A DNA stretch of 64,000 nucleotides from Caprella mutica (taxonomy: Eukaryota > Arthropoda > Malacostraca > Amphipoda > Caprellidae): assembly GCA_947561585.1 (NCBI GenBank), contig CANNZV010001597.1, positions 62,001 through 126,000 on the forward strand, read 5' to 3'. Shown piece by piece: positions 35,301-41,633 of this stretch; the stretch's first letter is position 1, and the number at the start of each line of letters is the position of its first letter. Below the pieces are notes generated by a model. The model worked only from the letters and a program-made list of their open reading frames with translations. It was not told where the DNA came from and ran no database searches. The translations under genes were made by a program, and so were the position numbers.

Positions 35301-36916
35301 TCTTGACTAAATGTGCATCCCCTGCTGCAGGCACTCTAGAGATCCACAAAGAGTTGGAGAGTTTGACAGCAGAGTTCCTAGGCACAGAAGATGCCATCAC
35401 TTACGGCATGGGCTTCGCAACCAACGCCCTCAACTTACCCGCTCTACTGGGCCCTGGCACTCTCGTCTTCAGTGACGAGTGTAACCACGCCAGCCTCATA
35501 CTGGGACTGAAACTAAGTGGTGCCTCCGTTAAGGTGAGAAGTAGTGGTTAGTGGTGTCTAACTATGTAAAGGGCCGTGCACACGTAGGGTTTTTAAGTCT
35601 TTCCACCAGATTTTTTGCTAAGCTCCTCCTACTTTTCCCACGAGAATATAAGAAAAAACGATATAATTGTTATTTATTTTAGTTGGTATTCATGATACCT
35701 GCAGGTATCATGTCAATTGTATCTTGAACTTTCGGAATGGTTTTAAATTACATTTTCTTGCTGTTTTTCAGGTTTTCCGTCACAATGACACCGCAGATCT
35801 GGAGAAGCGGTTGCGCCGCGCTATCATTGACGGTCACCCCCGCACACGCAGACCCTGGAAAAAGGTGCTGATTGTTGTGGAGGGGATTTACAGCATGGAG
35901 GGAACCATCTGCAACCTCCCCAGACTTATTGACATCAAGAAAAAGTATAAGGTGGGTACTACCTAACTAGTAGTTATTGTAGTGGTAGGCTAACTTGTGA
36001 ATTAGCAGTCAATTTCACATCTTCGGTCATATAAGAAAAAACTATATATTTATTATTTAATTTTTATTTTAACTGGTATCCATGATACCTTCATGTAATT
36101 TTATTTTATTTTAACTGGTATAAAGTAGCTAGTTATTATTATATATAGCTACCGTTTTTTCTTATATGACCGAAGATGTGAGACTGACCGATAATTTGTT
36201 ACTTGCCCTAAGCTGTGTATGGTACACACTGACACTGTGTAATGTTTTACCACTAATTTATAATATTTCAGACTTACCTCTATGTGGATGAGGCCCACAG
36301 CATTGGTGCCCTTGGTCCCAGAGGGCGGGGCGTGGTGGACTTCTACAACTGCGACCCCAAAGATGTTGATATTCTCATGGGGACATTCACTAAAAGTTTT
36401 GCAGCTGCCGGGGGATACATTGCAGGCAGCAAGGAGCTCATTCAGCACCTGCGCATTCACTCTGACGCAGAGCATTATGCCTCTTCCATCTCACAACCTG
36501 TGGCCCAGCAAATCATCACCAGCATGAGTATCATCATGGGCAAAGACGGTACTGATGAGGGTGTGCGCCGTATCGCACAACTGCACAAAAACGCGCACTA
36601 CTTCAGACGCAGATTGCACGAACTCGGTTTCACAGCCCTGGGACACCCTGACTCCCCTGTGGTTCCTGTCCTTACCTTCCTAGTCACCAAGATAGGGGTT
36701 GTGGTGCGGGAGTTGGCAAAAAGAGGCATTGCCGCAGTCGGTGTCGGTTTCCCCGCCACCAAAATCACGGGCTCGAGAATCCGGTTTTGTCTCTCCGCCT
36801 CTCACGACAAGGAAATGTTAGATACAGTGCTCAAAGAGATCAGTGAGTTGGGGGACACTGTGCGGTGCAAGTACAGAGTCAAGGGTGCACCTGTGCCTCA
36901 ACAGGTATCTTGGTAG
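14291..36916 (+). CDS. SPTLC2: serine palmitoyltransferase subunit 2 (complete, 8 coding exons)
   Basis: This ER-membrane PLP enzyme condenses L-serine with palmitoyl-CoA to 3-ketosphinganine, the first step of sphingolipid synthesis, acting with SPTLC1. Coding exons are 14291-14305, 19681-19831, 24094-24245, 32234-32388, 34879-35024, 35331-35533, 35772-35951 and 36272-36916. All junctions are GT-AG and in phase, giving 548 aa (human about 562). Visible features: one hydrophobic segment at about residues 75-95; [20 protein letters not shown] at 340-343; and the PLP-binding Lys375 in GTFTKSF. The C-terminal GFPAT and RFCLSASH are typical of subunit 2 rather than the Lys-less subunit 1. Introns 1-3 are long and packed with minisatellites and MITEs. 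An ATG in GCCATGC context starts exon 1. Identity is secure; the first 55 residues are poorly conserved and less certain. Confidence 0.95.
16208..16353. mobile_element. MITE, family M, in SPTLC2 intron 1
   Basis: Left GGGTAAATTCTGTGTTATC, right GTTCGATAACTCGTAAC then TAACCC, mutually inverted. The interior is AT-rich. Confidence 0.7.
16613..17602. repeat. minisatellite, 25-bp unit, about 39 copies, SPTLC2 intron 1
   Basis: Units GTGCATCTTTTAGTGCATTG plus TAAGA, with a C/T variant (GCACC/GCATC). TTTTAG followed six bases later by GTAAGA gives a weak acceptor and donor in each unit. The rest of intron 1 (14306-16207 and 17603-19680) is AT-rich, with no exon or repeat I can support beyond a triple TTAGATTTTAGATTAACCAT near 18410-18450. 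Confidence 0.95.
19681..19831 (+). CDS. SPTLC2: SPTLC2 coding exon 2
   Basis: Acceptor CTTTTCCCCAG at 19680; donor TCGG|GTAAGTT at 19831/19832. It encodes the Ser/Lys-rich cytosolic N-terminal region and ends in phase 1. A 30-bp minisatellite begins directly inside its donor. Confidence 0.88.
19832..19985. repeat. minisatellite, 30-bp unit, 5 copies, starting in a splice donor
   Basis: The first unit begins with the donor of SPTLC2 exon 2 (G|GTAAGTTTATTCTAATTAA). Later units read TTAGTTTGTTCTAATTAATG then GTAACTGTCA. The GT-containing start has been duplicated away from the exon in degraded form. Confidence 0.9.
20027..21453. mobile_element. MITE, family M, interrupted by an internal minisatellite
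   Basis: The left end TTA|GGGCTGCTTCTGAG and the core AGTTGGCATCCATGATACC are family-like. The right arm (TTATATGATAGATAATGGAG, AACATACCCC) resumes after 21390. About 1.2 kb of 29-bp repeats lies in the right half, where other copies have 50-100 bp. Confidence 0.65.
20165..21345. repeat. minisatellite, 29-bp unit, about 40 copies, with higher-order repeat
   Basis: Unit AAAGATAACGGACCAGAAAT plus GAAGCTAGT, with variants AATTG, AGTTG, ACTGACC and GACTAG. The variant order starting at 20461 recurs at 20809, 348 bp (12 units) later, so a 12-unit block was duplicated. Confidence 0.95.
21782..23150. repeat. minisatellite, 19-bp unit, about 72 copies, acceptor-like
   Basis: Unit CCTTGTATTTCAGTAACTA, with an A/G variant (GTAGCTA). 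Each unit carries TTGTATTTCAG, a good match to a 3' splice site on the sense strand of intron 2. A few tailing units (23140-23200) have changed to TTGTACTTTTTTTAACTAC. Confidence 0.95.
24094..24245 (+). CDS. SPTLC2: SPTLC2 coding exon 3 (membrane segment)
   Basis: Acceptor TTTTCACCTCCAG; donor AGAGAA|GTAAGTG. It encodes [20 protein letters not shown], the single predicted transmembrane segment, followed by a charged stretch. It leaves phase 0. Confidence 0.92.
24380..25030 (+). mobile_element. dispersed element Y with tandem-expanded segment
   Basis: Shares CAGTTTTAGAGGATAGCGCT and the following TTAGG(G)TTATGCTCTTCAACTAC with copies at 31730-32115 and, inverted, 42535-42975. Upstream GAAGAGAAGAGGGTGGCATC also matches the inverted copy. 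A 60-bp part is amplified here (24555-25000, about 7.5 units). The open frame across the array is repeat only. Confidence 0.75.
24555..25000 (+). repeat. minisatellite, 60-bp unit, about 7.5 copies, AG|GTAAGC motif
   Basis: Each unit has a pyrimidine tract (CTTCATTTTCCTCTTA), then TTTTGTGTTAG, then GTAAGCTCG or GTA(T/G)ACTCG. Units at 24621 and 24681 have the full AG|GTAAGC, which resembles a zero-length exon. Confidence 0.92.
25320..25917. repeat. minisatellite, 22-bp unit, about 27 copies
   Basis: Unit GTACTGGTAAAACATGTGTG plus AT, with GCACTGG and GTGTAAT variants. Lies in SPTLC2 intron 3. Long frames on the minus strand encode only the repeat. Confidence 0.95.
25920..27350. other. AT-rich intron 3 DNA with remnants of dispersed repeats
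   Basis: 26275-26460 matches 8220-8490. 26580-26640 (GTGCGAGTTGTAATAAGAGT, GGGGTATGCC) matches the TIR of the element at 40723-41002. No exon is seen. Confidence 0.45.
27352..27568. mobile_element. MITE, family M, near-perfect 217-bp palindrome
   Basis: Flanked by TA on both sides. The arms begin GGGTAAGTTCCGAATTATCG and pair over nearly their whole length. The inner 49 bases on each side of the centre (GCAAACCCGGGTTTGC) look perfectly complementary. Being in SPTLC2 intron 3, it would form a long hairpin in the pre-mRNA. Confidence 0.88.
27570..28600. other. intron 3 DNA without recognisable features
   Basis: Short open frames exist on the minus strand (27716-28170), but they have no recognisable motif. 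I see no splice-supported exon here. Confidence 0.35.
28622..29311. repeat. minisatellite, 15-bp unit, 46 copies
   Basis: CTACCTCACCACACT, with a single common C/T variant (CATCACACT). All six frames stay open because 15 is a multiple of 3. It is in SPTLC2 intron 3 and not a gene. Confidence 0.97.
29440..29845. repeat. minisatellite, 30-bp unit, about 13 copies
   Basis: Unit GTAGGTGTAGTTAAGTGATT plus GGTACCTCTG or GGTACCTGTG, with ACTTTATTG variants in every third to fourth unit. Confidence 0.95.
29850..31729. other. intron 3 DNA with a partial family M MITE
   Basis: 30487-30645 carries the MITE core (AGTTGGTATCCATGATACTG) and right end (GGGGAACTGACCGATAATTA, CTTGCCC|TA). The left end is lost. 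The remainder has no supported feature. Confidence 0.5.
31730..32115 (+). mobile_element. dispersed element Y, copy 2
   Basis: Contains TTAGAGGATAGCGCTAGGGT, one unexpanded unit (TTGCGTTAGGTAGACTTGTA), and a 3' part with GTGACTGCATTCACGGAGTA and CACTTTCCTTTCTGACTGC. All of this is found inverted at 42535-42975. It ends about 120 bp before SPTLC2 exon 4. Confidence 0.75.
32234..32388 (+). CDS. SPTLC2: SPTLC2 coding exon 4
   Basis: Acceptor TTTCTCTACGCAG; donor TTGCA|GTGAGTC. It encodes [15 protein letters not shown] and then [20 protein letters not shown], which aligns with the family block [19 protein letters not shown]. It starts in phase 0 and leaves phase 2, exactly what exons 3 and 5 need. 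It is isolated between long introns and has no in-frame ATG near its start, so ORF scans miss it. Confidence 0.93.
32555..33430. mobile_element. non-autonomous hAT-like element, 876 bp
   Basis: Flanked by an 8-bp duplication ATAGCTAC (32547-32554 and 33431-33438). Ends: CGTGCGCGGAAAATTGCC and, reverse-complemented, GGTGCTAAGAAAATTGCTAC, both continuing TGGGAAGATTGCC. A tandem run of GGGAAAATTGCCACTGT modules (32566-32745, about 10 units) extends the left end. An 8-bp duplication is the hallmark of hAT transposition. No transposase is present. Confidence 0.8.
32566..32745. repeat. subterminal 17-bp repeats of the hAT-like element
   Basis: About ten copies of GGGAAAATTGCCACTGT / GGGAAAACTTCCACTGT at the left end only. 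The right end has just three. Confidence 0.9.
33470..33620. mobile_element. foldback element Z, partial copy
   Basis: Shares TTGTATCCGCTAGTTTGTT, GCACACTTCATGATTGTTT and the C-rich ACGCCCCCCGA end with the fuller copy at 34335-34625. Confidence 0.6.
34335..34625. mobile_element. foldback element Z, inverted arms
   Basis: GGATACAACAAACTACATAA then CGGCCATTTATGTTGAA on the left pairs with TATAAATGACCGTTATGTAG and TTTGTTGTATCC on the right. A further fragment (TAGTTTGTTGTATCCGG) is at 39486. Lies in SPTLC2 intron 4. Confidence 0.7.
34879..35024 (+). CDS. SPTLC2: SPTLC2 coding exon 5
   Basis: Acceptor CTTCCCTCAG; donor CTGG|GTGAGA. It encodes [20 protein letters not shown] and [14 protein letters not shown], matching the start of the PLP fold. 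Confidence 0.95.
35113..35255. mobile_element. MITE, family M, in SPTLC2 intron 5
   Basis: TA|GGGTAAGTTCCGAGTTATC to ATAACTCTTAAACTTACCC|TA, 143 bp, which fills about half of the 306-bp intron. Confidence 0.85.
35331..35533 (+). CDS. SPTLC2: SPTLC2 coding exon 6
   Basis: Acceptor CCCTGCTGCAG; donor GTTAAG|GTGAGA. It contains [19 protein letters not shown] and [12 protein letters not shown]. The Cys replaces the Leu usual in the family (SDELNHAS). Confidence 0.95.
35640..35715. mobile_element. MITE, family M, internal fragment in intron 6
   Basis: AGTTGGTATTCATGATACCTG and CAGGTATCATG, the family's inner palindrome, without TIRs. It lies just upstream of the exon 7 acceptor. Confidence 0.6.
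35772..35951 (+). CDS. SPTLC2: SPTLC2 coding exon 7
   Basis: Acceptor CTGTTTTTCAG; donor TATAAG|GTGGGT. It encodes [20 protein letters not shown] and ends LIDIKKKYK, a highly conserved block of 60 codons. Confidence 0.95.
35988..36208. mobile_element. MITE, family M, in SPTLC2 intron 7
   Basis: TA|GGCTAACTTGTGAATTAGC on the left; GACTGACCGATAATTTG and TACTTGCCC|TA on the right; 221 bp of the 320-bp intron. Confidence 0.8.
36272..36916 (+). CDS. SPTLC2: SPTLC2 coding exon 8 (catalytic lysine, C-terminus)
   Basis: Acceptor AATATTTCAG. It encodes [16 protein letters not shown], then GTFTKSF with the PLP Lys375, and ends VPQQVSW before TAG. The C-terminus is shorter than in vertebrates. CAG|GTATCT just before the stop could serve as a donor for an alternative tail, but there is no evidence that it is used. 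Confidence 0.95.
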   Translation, partial: TYLYVDEAHSIGALGPRGRGVVDFYNCDPKDVDILMGTFTKSFAAAGGYIAGSKELIQHLRIHSDAEHYASSISQPVAQQIITSMSIIMGKDGTDEGVRRIAQLHKNAHYFRRRLHELGFTALGHPDSPVVPVLTFLVTKIGVVVRELAKRGIAAVGVGFPATKITGSRIRFCLSASHDKEMLDTVLKEISELGDTVRCKYRVKGAPVPQQVSW

Positions 36917-37487
36917 AGAGTATCTTAGGCAAAGTGTGTTGTCGTATCAGTGATACGCTGTAGGAAGTCTACGTTAGGAAGTACTGATGAGTATCTATGA
37001 TACCCTCTAACGTATGTATCACTAGATCCTTGATTGAGTGTATCTGTGATACCCATTAGAGGTAGCTAGTGCCTTTACTCTATTTCTAAAGGTGTCTGTA
37101 GTTCTCATCGCAATGGCAACACTAGCACAATCCTCACTGAATTACCTCTGTATATATATAATTGTTGTGGAAATGATTTTATCCTATGTATATAATTATA
37201 GCTTGCGATGCAACTCCACTACCATGTTATGAATTTCTTTACATGATTTATTTATTCAACGCCATATTCCTTCTCTCCTTCCTGACTTCATGCTCTCTCG
37301 CATACCAGTTCCAGTGACTTTTACGACATTTATTAAATTCGATGTTACATTTCTCTTGTAGCTACTTTTTGGTGCCATATAGATAGAGTATTTATTTCTT
37401 ACTTAGCAAATGCACATAAAGACATCCAGCGATACAGGCACATGAGACATATATTGTGATTTAGCTACTTGATAGCTTTTTGTTCTT

Positions 37488-37493
37488 AATAAA
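37488..37493 (+). terminator. SPTLC2: SPTLC2 poly(A) signal
   Basis: AATAAA in TTCTTAATAAAGTGAG, 572 nt after the stop. The 3' UTR (36917 to about 37510) has no other strong signal; a minisatellite starts 150 bp later. Confidence 0.6.
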
Positions 37494-37664
37494 GTGAGTT
37501 TAAAGGAGGATAAATTACGAGTGATCTAATTAATAGGTGTGGAAGTTTAATGGCTACAATAACAAGGGGATTCACCCTTCACAAAATAATAGAACTATGT
37601 GAACTAGTACCTCGTGTGTACAGTTGTGATCACTAGTAATTTAGAACTAAAATGAACCTTTCTG

Positions 37665-38332
37665 AACTAGTCTGAACATTGTTGAACTGTTTCTGAACAT
37701 TGTTGAACTGTTTCTGAACATTGTTGAACTGTTTGTGAACATTGTTGAACTGTTTCTGAACATTATTGAACTGTTTCTGAACATTGTTGAACTGTTTCTG
37801 AACATTGTTGAACTATTTCTGAACATTGTTGAACTGTTTCTGAACATTGTTGAACTGTTTCTGAACATTGTTGAACTGTTTCTGAACATTGTTGAACTGT
37901 TTCTGAACATTGTTGAACTGTTTCTGAACATTGTTGAACTGTTTCTGAACATTGTTGAACTATTTCTGAACATTGTTGAACTGTTTCTGAACATTGTTGA
38001 ACTGTTTCTGAACATTGTTGAACTGTTTCTGAACATTGTTGAACTGTTTGTGAACATTGTTGAACTGTTTCTGAACATTGTTGAACTGTTTCTGAACATT
38101 GTTGAACTGTTTCTGAACATTGTTGAACTGTTTCTGAACATTGTTGAACTGTTTCTGAACATTGTTGAACTGTTTCTGAACATTGTTGAACTGTTTCTGA
38201 ACATTGTTGAACTGTTTCTGAACATTGTTGAACTGTTTCTGAACATTGTTGAACTGTTTCTGAACATTGTTGAACTGTTTCTGAACATTGTTGAACTGTT
38301 TCTGAACATTGTTGAACTGTTTATGAACATGT
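37665..38332. repeat. minisatellite, 21-bp unit, about 32 copies
   Basis: Unit CTGAACATTGTTGAACTGTTT, with very few variants. The repeat contains the inverted motif GTTCAnnnnTGAAC. Frames on both strands stay open because the unit is seven codons. Confidence 0.97.
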
Positions 38333-38383
38333 TTCATCCTAATTATAATAGTGTTTTTTCACCATATATTCTAGCTATCTCTA

Positions 38384-38568
38384 GGGTAAGTTCCGAATTA
38401 CCGGTCAGTACAACATCTTCGGTCATATAAAATAAATGATATAGTAATATATAACCAACCTGGTTTGATTGTTTTTACTCAACCAATCCTAGTGAAATAA
38501 TTATCACTATATTGTTTTTTCTTATATGACCGAAGATGTGGAACTGACCGGTAATTCGTAACTTACCC
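38384..38568. mobile_element. MITE, family M, clean copy
   Basis: TA|GGGTAAGTTCCGAATTACCG to CCGGTAATTCGTAACTTACCC|TA, 185 bp, arms nearly identical. Confidence 0.88.
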
Positions 38569-38748
38569 TAGTCACAGTGTAGGGGCCAATATTTAATTCA
38601 TGACATTAGTTAATTATATTGTATGTATTATTGCGACTGTTTGTATATTTTCTATTTTGTTATTTTCATCTTTAAATTGTTTTATGAAGGTAGCTTTAAT
38701 TCGTGTGTAGCTAATTAATTAATTTGTCATTTAATTACATGAAAGCTA

Positions 38749-38890
38749 GGGTACGTTCTGTGTTATCGCACAGTTCCACATTTTCGATTGAAGAAGAATA
38801 AAAAGATATTATTTACCATTTTATTTGGTATCCAAATCCTTATGCGATTTTTTAATTATATATTTGAAAATGTGAAAGCGTACTCCCTCT
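38749..38890. mobile_element. MITE, family M, diverged
   Basis: Left TA|GGGTACGTTCTGTGTTATC; core TTTATTTGGTATCCA; right GAAAATGTGAAAGCGTAC. The right border is approximate. Confidence 0.55.
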
Positions 38891-39019
38891 ATCGTACGAC
38901 ATACATTTTTCACACGACTATTTATTGTTGTATGAATGGTTAGTTACATATTAAAGTGAAAGAAACAAACTAACGCCATTTCAATTACCTAAAATGGGGA
39001 TATGTGAAAGTTGAAAAGA

Positions 39020-39283
39020 ATGAGGGGAAAGTTATGGTAGAGCCATAGAAGAATGAGGGGAAAGTTATGGTGGAGCCATAGAAGATTGAGGGGAAAGTTA
39101 TGGTAGAGCCATAGAAGAATGAGGGGAAAGTTATGGTAGAGCCATAGAAGAATGAGGGGAAAGTTATGGTAGAGCCATAGAAGAATGAGGGGAAAGTTAT
39201 GGTAGAGCCATAGAAGAATGAGGGGAAAGTTATGGTAGAGCCATAGAAGAATGAGGGGAAAGTTATGGTAGAGCGATAGAAGA
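39020..39283. repeat. minisatellite, 33-bp unit, 8 copies
   Basis: Unit GAGGGGAAAGTTATGGTAGA plus GCCATAGAAGAAT. Same family as 4833-5085. Inverted copies (AATCTTCTATGGCCCCACCA) sit at 39620-39675. Confidence 0.93.
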
Positions 39284-39744
39284 TTAAGTGGGCGGCCCTT
39301 AGTCCGACAGGTTCATCTTTCTGTCTGTTATTTCTCGTTTTATTTTTTGGTTAAAAAAAATGCAAATTAAATTAATATATCTACTCAATTGATGATTAAA
39401 TCTCTCATTTTTGTATTCTTATCTTATTTTATTTTAATACTAATGGGTACGATGCAATTCCAAATTTATTTCATCATTTAACTTAGTTTGTTGTATCCGG
39501 TAGTGGCCGGCACCAAGGTTTATAGTTAATGTTTTATCAGAAATAAGCTGCAAAATTGTCAGACTAATGGGGCACCAAACTAATGAATGGTACCCGAAGA
39601 TTAAGAGGGATTCCCTCTCAATCTTCTATGGCCCCACCATAACTTTCTCAATCTTCTATGGCCCCACCATAACTTTTCAGACCATGTGGTTTCCCTAGGA
39701 CACTGAATTTTTATCACTGATGTTATATAGAAATTATGTACAAA

Positions 39745-40110
39745 GGTCTTGAAGAAGAAGCCAGAAAGGAAAGTGGCTTCATACCTACCACCATTCAGAG
39801 AAAATGCTCATGGATGCAGGTAAGTTACTCAGTGGATGCAGTCACCATGGTCAGGCTATTAAAAAACAATTGAATATAAAGCTGTATTGTAAGGCATAAC
39901 AAATAAATTAATACGTTTTGTTGTACCACCGCTACAAGGGACTTATAAGAAGCAGTTGGAAGGGAAAGTGGCTCCATGAAAAGAATCTGTGTCTGGGTTC
40001 ATGGATGCAGAAAAGCTACCTTGTGGCTAAAGAACCTTTTTAAAATATGTGTATTACAATCCATATAAGAGGGAAATGAAGAGGCGCGAGTAAATCAAAC
40101 ATGTATGAAA
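39745..40110 (-). mobile_element. dispersed element Y, broken copies
   Basis: AAGAAGCCAGAAAGGAAAGTG (39755) and GAAGCAGTTGGAAGGGAAAG (39950), each followed by CTCATGGATGCAG-like sequence and, near 40065, AGAGGGAAATGAAGAGGCG. These match parts of 42580-42790. The rest of 39300-40720 shows nothing I can name. Confidence 0.55.
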
Positions 40111-40722
40111 TGCAGTTTTTTGTGCTATAATGGATAGAACAAATATTGAAAAGAAAGTTGTAACAGGATTGAACATGTTCAGCGCATGTTTATTTCTTTT
40201 CAATTAAATATTTAATAAGTCTAAAATGATGCAATCTTTAAATCTATCTAGAATTTAAATTAAGTTTAATATAAAATTTGAATAAATAGCCTCTGGCTTA
40301 ACATTCGATTCCTTTGCTGAATTTTGTAATATTTTCAAGTGTAAAATATATTTGAGGTATATTTTGATTAGAAAAATAACAGACTTGAACGCACTTCACG
40401 TTGAAAATGTTCATGACTTAACAAAAATTGAAGATAAATGCTACTTAAATGAGTAGAGTCGGCAGGGTGAAGTTGCGCATTTTTCCTAAAAAAATCTAGC
40501 AAATGCAGCTAACTAACTACAAAACTTTTTGTTAGTTGCATCAAGTGCTGTGAAAATTCAGTACAAAATCCCAAGGAGTTAAGAAATATGAATGTACCTA
40601 AGAAGGGAATAATCAAAATTTTAAAATGTGATATTTGACTGAAACGATAAAAGGAAATTTGACGTTAATCATTTCTCTCATGTAATAGAGAAATAAGTCG
40701 AGACGCCACCATTGGTGTGAAG

Positions 40723-41002
40723 GCATACCTCATTCTTATTACAACTCACACTTATGACAATCGACTAATTGTGGGACATGTCTCGCAATTATTTCTCCTG
40801 ATAGCTATAGAAAATATTTAAGGAGAGACTGTGGTAGTCGTTTTCAGTTGAGCTGATTTTGCTGTGACTATTACATACATTATGATCATGCAGGTGGGAT
40901 AGTTTTAAAATCACTTTATGGTAAATAATATACGTATATTATTTACCATAAACTATTTGATTGTCATAAGTGCGAGTTGTGATAAGAATGGGGTATGCCT
41001 AT
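40723..41002. mobile_element. TIR element, 280 bp, 37-bp arms
   Basis: AGGCATACCTCATTCTTATT then ACAACTCACACTTATGA on the left pairs with TCATAAGTGCGAGTTGTGAT then AAGAATGGGGTATGCCT on the right. Related ends occur at 26580-26640. Confidence 0.8.
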
Positions 41003-41473
41003 AACTAGATTTTCTGGTTAGTTTTTAGATTGACAGCTACCGCAGGTGATCAAAATCAGCCCAAACAAGATGGCGCCCACTTTGACATGGCTTGTAGATG
41101 CGCGGACTTAAGGGTAGAAGACTATAGAGAAGTTGCCAACGAGTACCTATTACTGATATGTCTTAGAATTTTCTTGGGCTGCCTTTTAGAATGGAGGACA
41201 GAAAAAGCTAATAATATTTCAGTTTGACTTAAATGGACCAACCCAAAGAGCGGTGGAACAAGATTCAATCAATGAAAATGTAGAAAAAAACTGCAAATAT
41301 TTTTAATATGATTTACCGTACTTCTTATCTTTTGAAATTACCCTAAATAGGTACCTAGGCTGAGCAAAACTGGGGAAAATTTAGGGTAAAAAATACCATA
41401 ACCAGTGACGTGATAGTTCTAAATTCTACCAGTAATTGCAGAGCAGCCTAGTCTAATCTACTAGTAACTAGTG

Positions 41474-41633
41474 TTAGCTATAGGACTGAGACCAGTTAGA
41501 TACATAAGTCTGAGGTCCATATTCCCTTGCGTCTTCTTCTCTAAGTCCATTGTTATAGTTCTCGGCGAAATCTTTCTTCTCAGGATCGCAGTACGGAATT
41601 GACGGAGAGTTGAATCGGTACATCGAACTCATC
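41474..41633 (-). CDS. probable last exon of the SUZ gene
   Basis: Acceptor TTTATTTTCAG, then G and an open frame starting MSSMYRFNSPSIPYCDPEKK and ending VSNWSQSYS before TAA. Codon usage looks coding. The leading G completes the CG left by the exon 3 donor. The intron of 1.56 kb holds element Y. Alternatively it belongs to a separate small gene. Confidence 0.55.

Noticed and set aside
37647..38430. Frames of about 230 codons on both strands in the 21-bp array
   Set aside because: A seven-codon unit keeps them open. They encode only NSSTMFR or NIVELFL repeats.
41030..41227. Possible 65-aa gene on the plus strand
   Set aside because: It starts next to a TIR element, has no recognised motif, no splice sites or conservation to judge by, and its codon pattern is unconvincing. 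It remains undecided rather than annotated.
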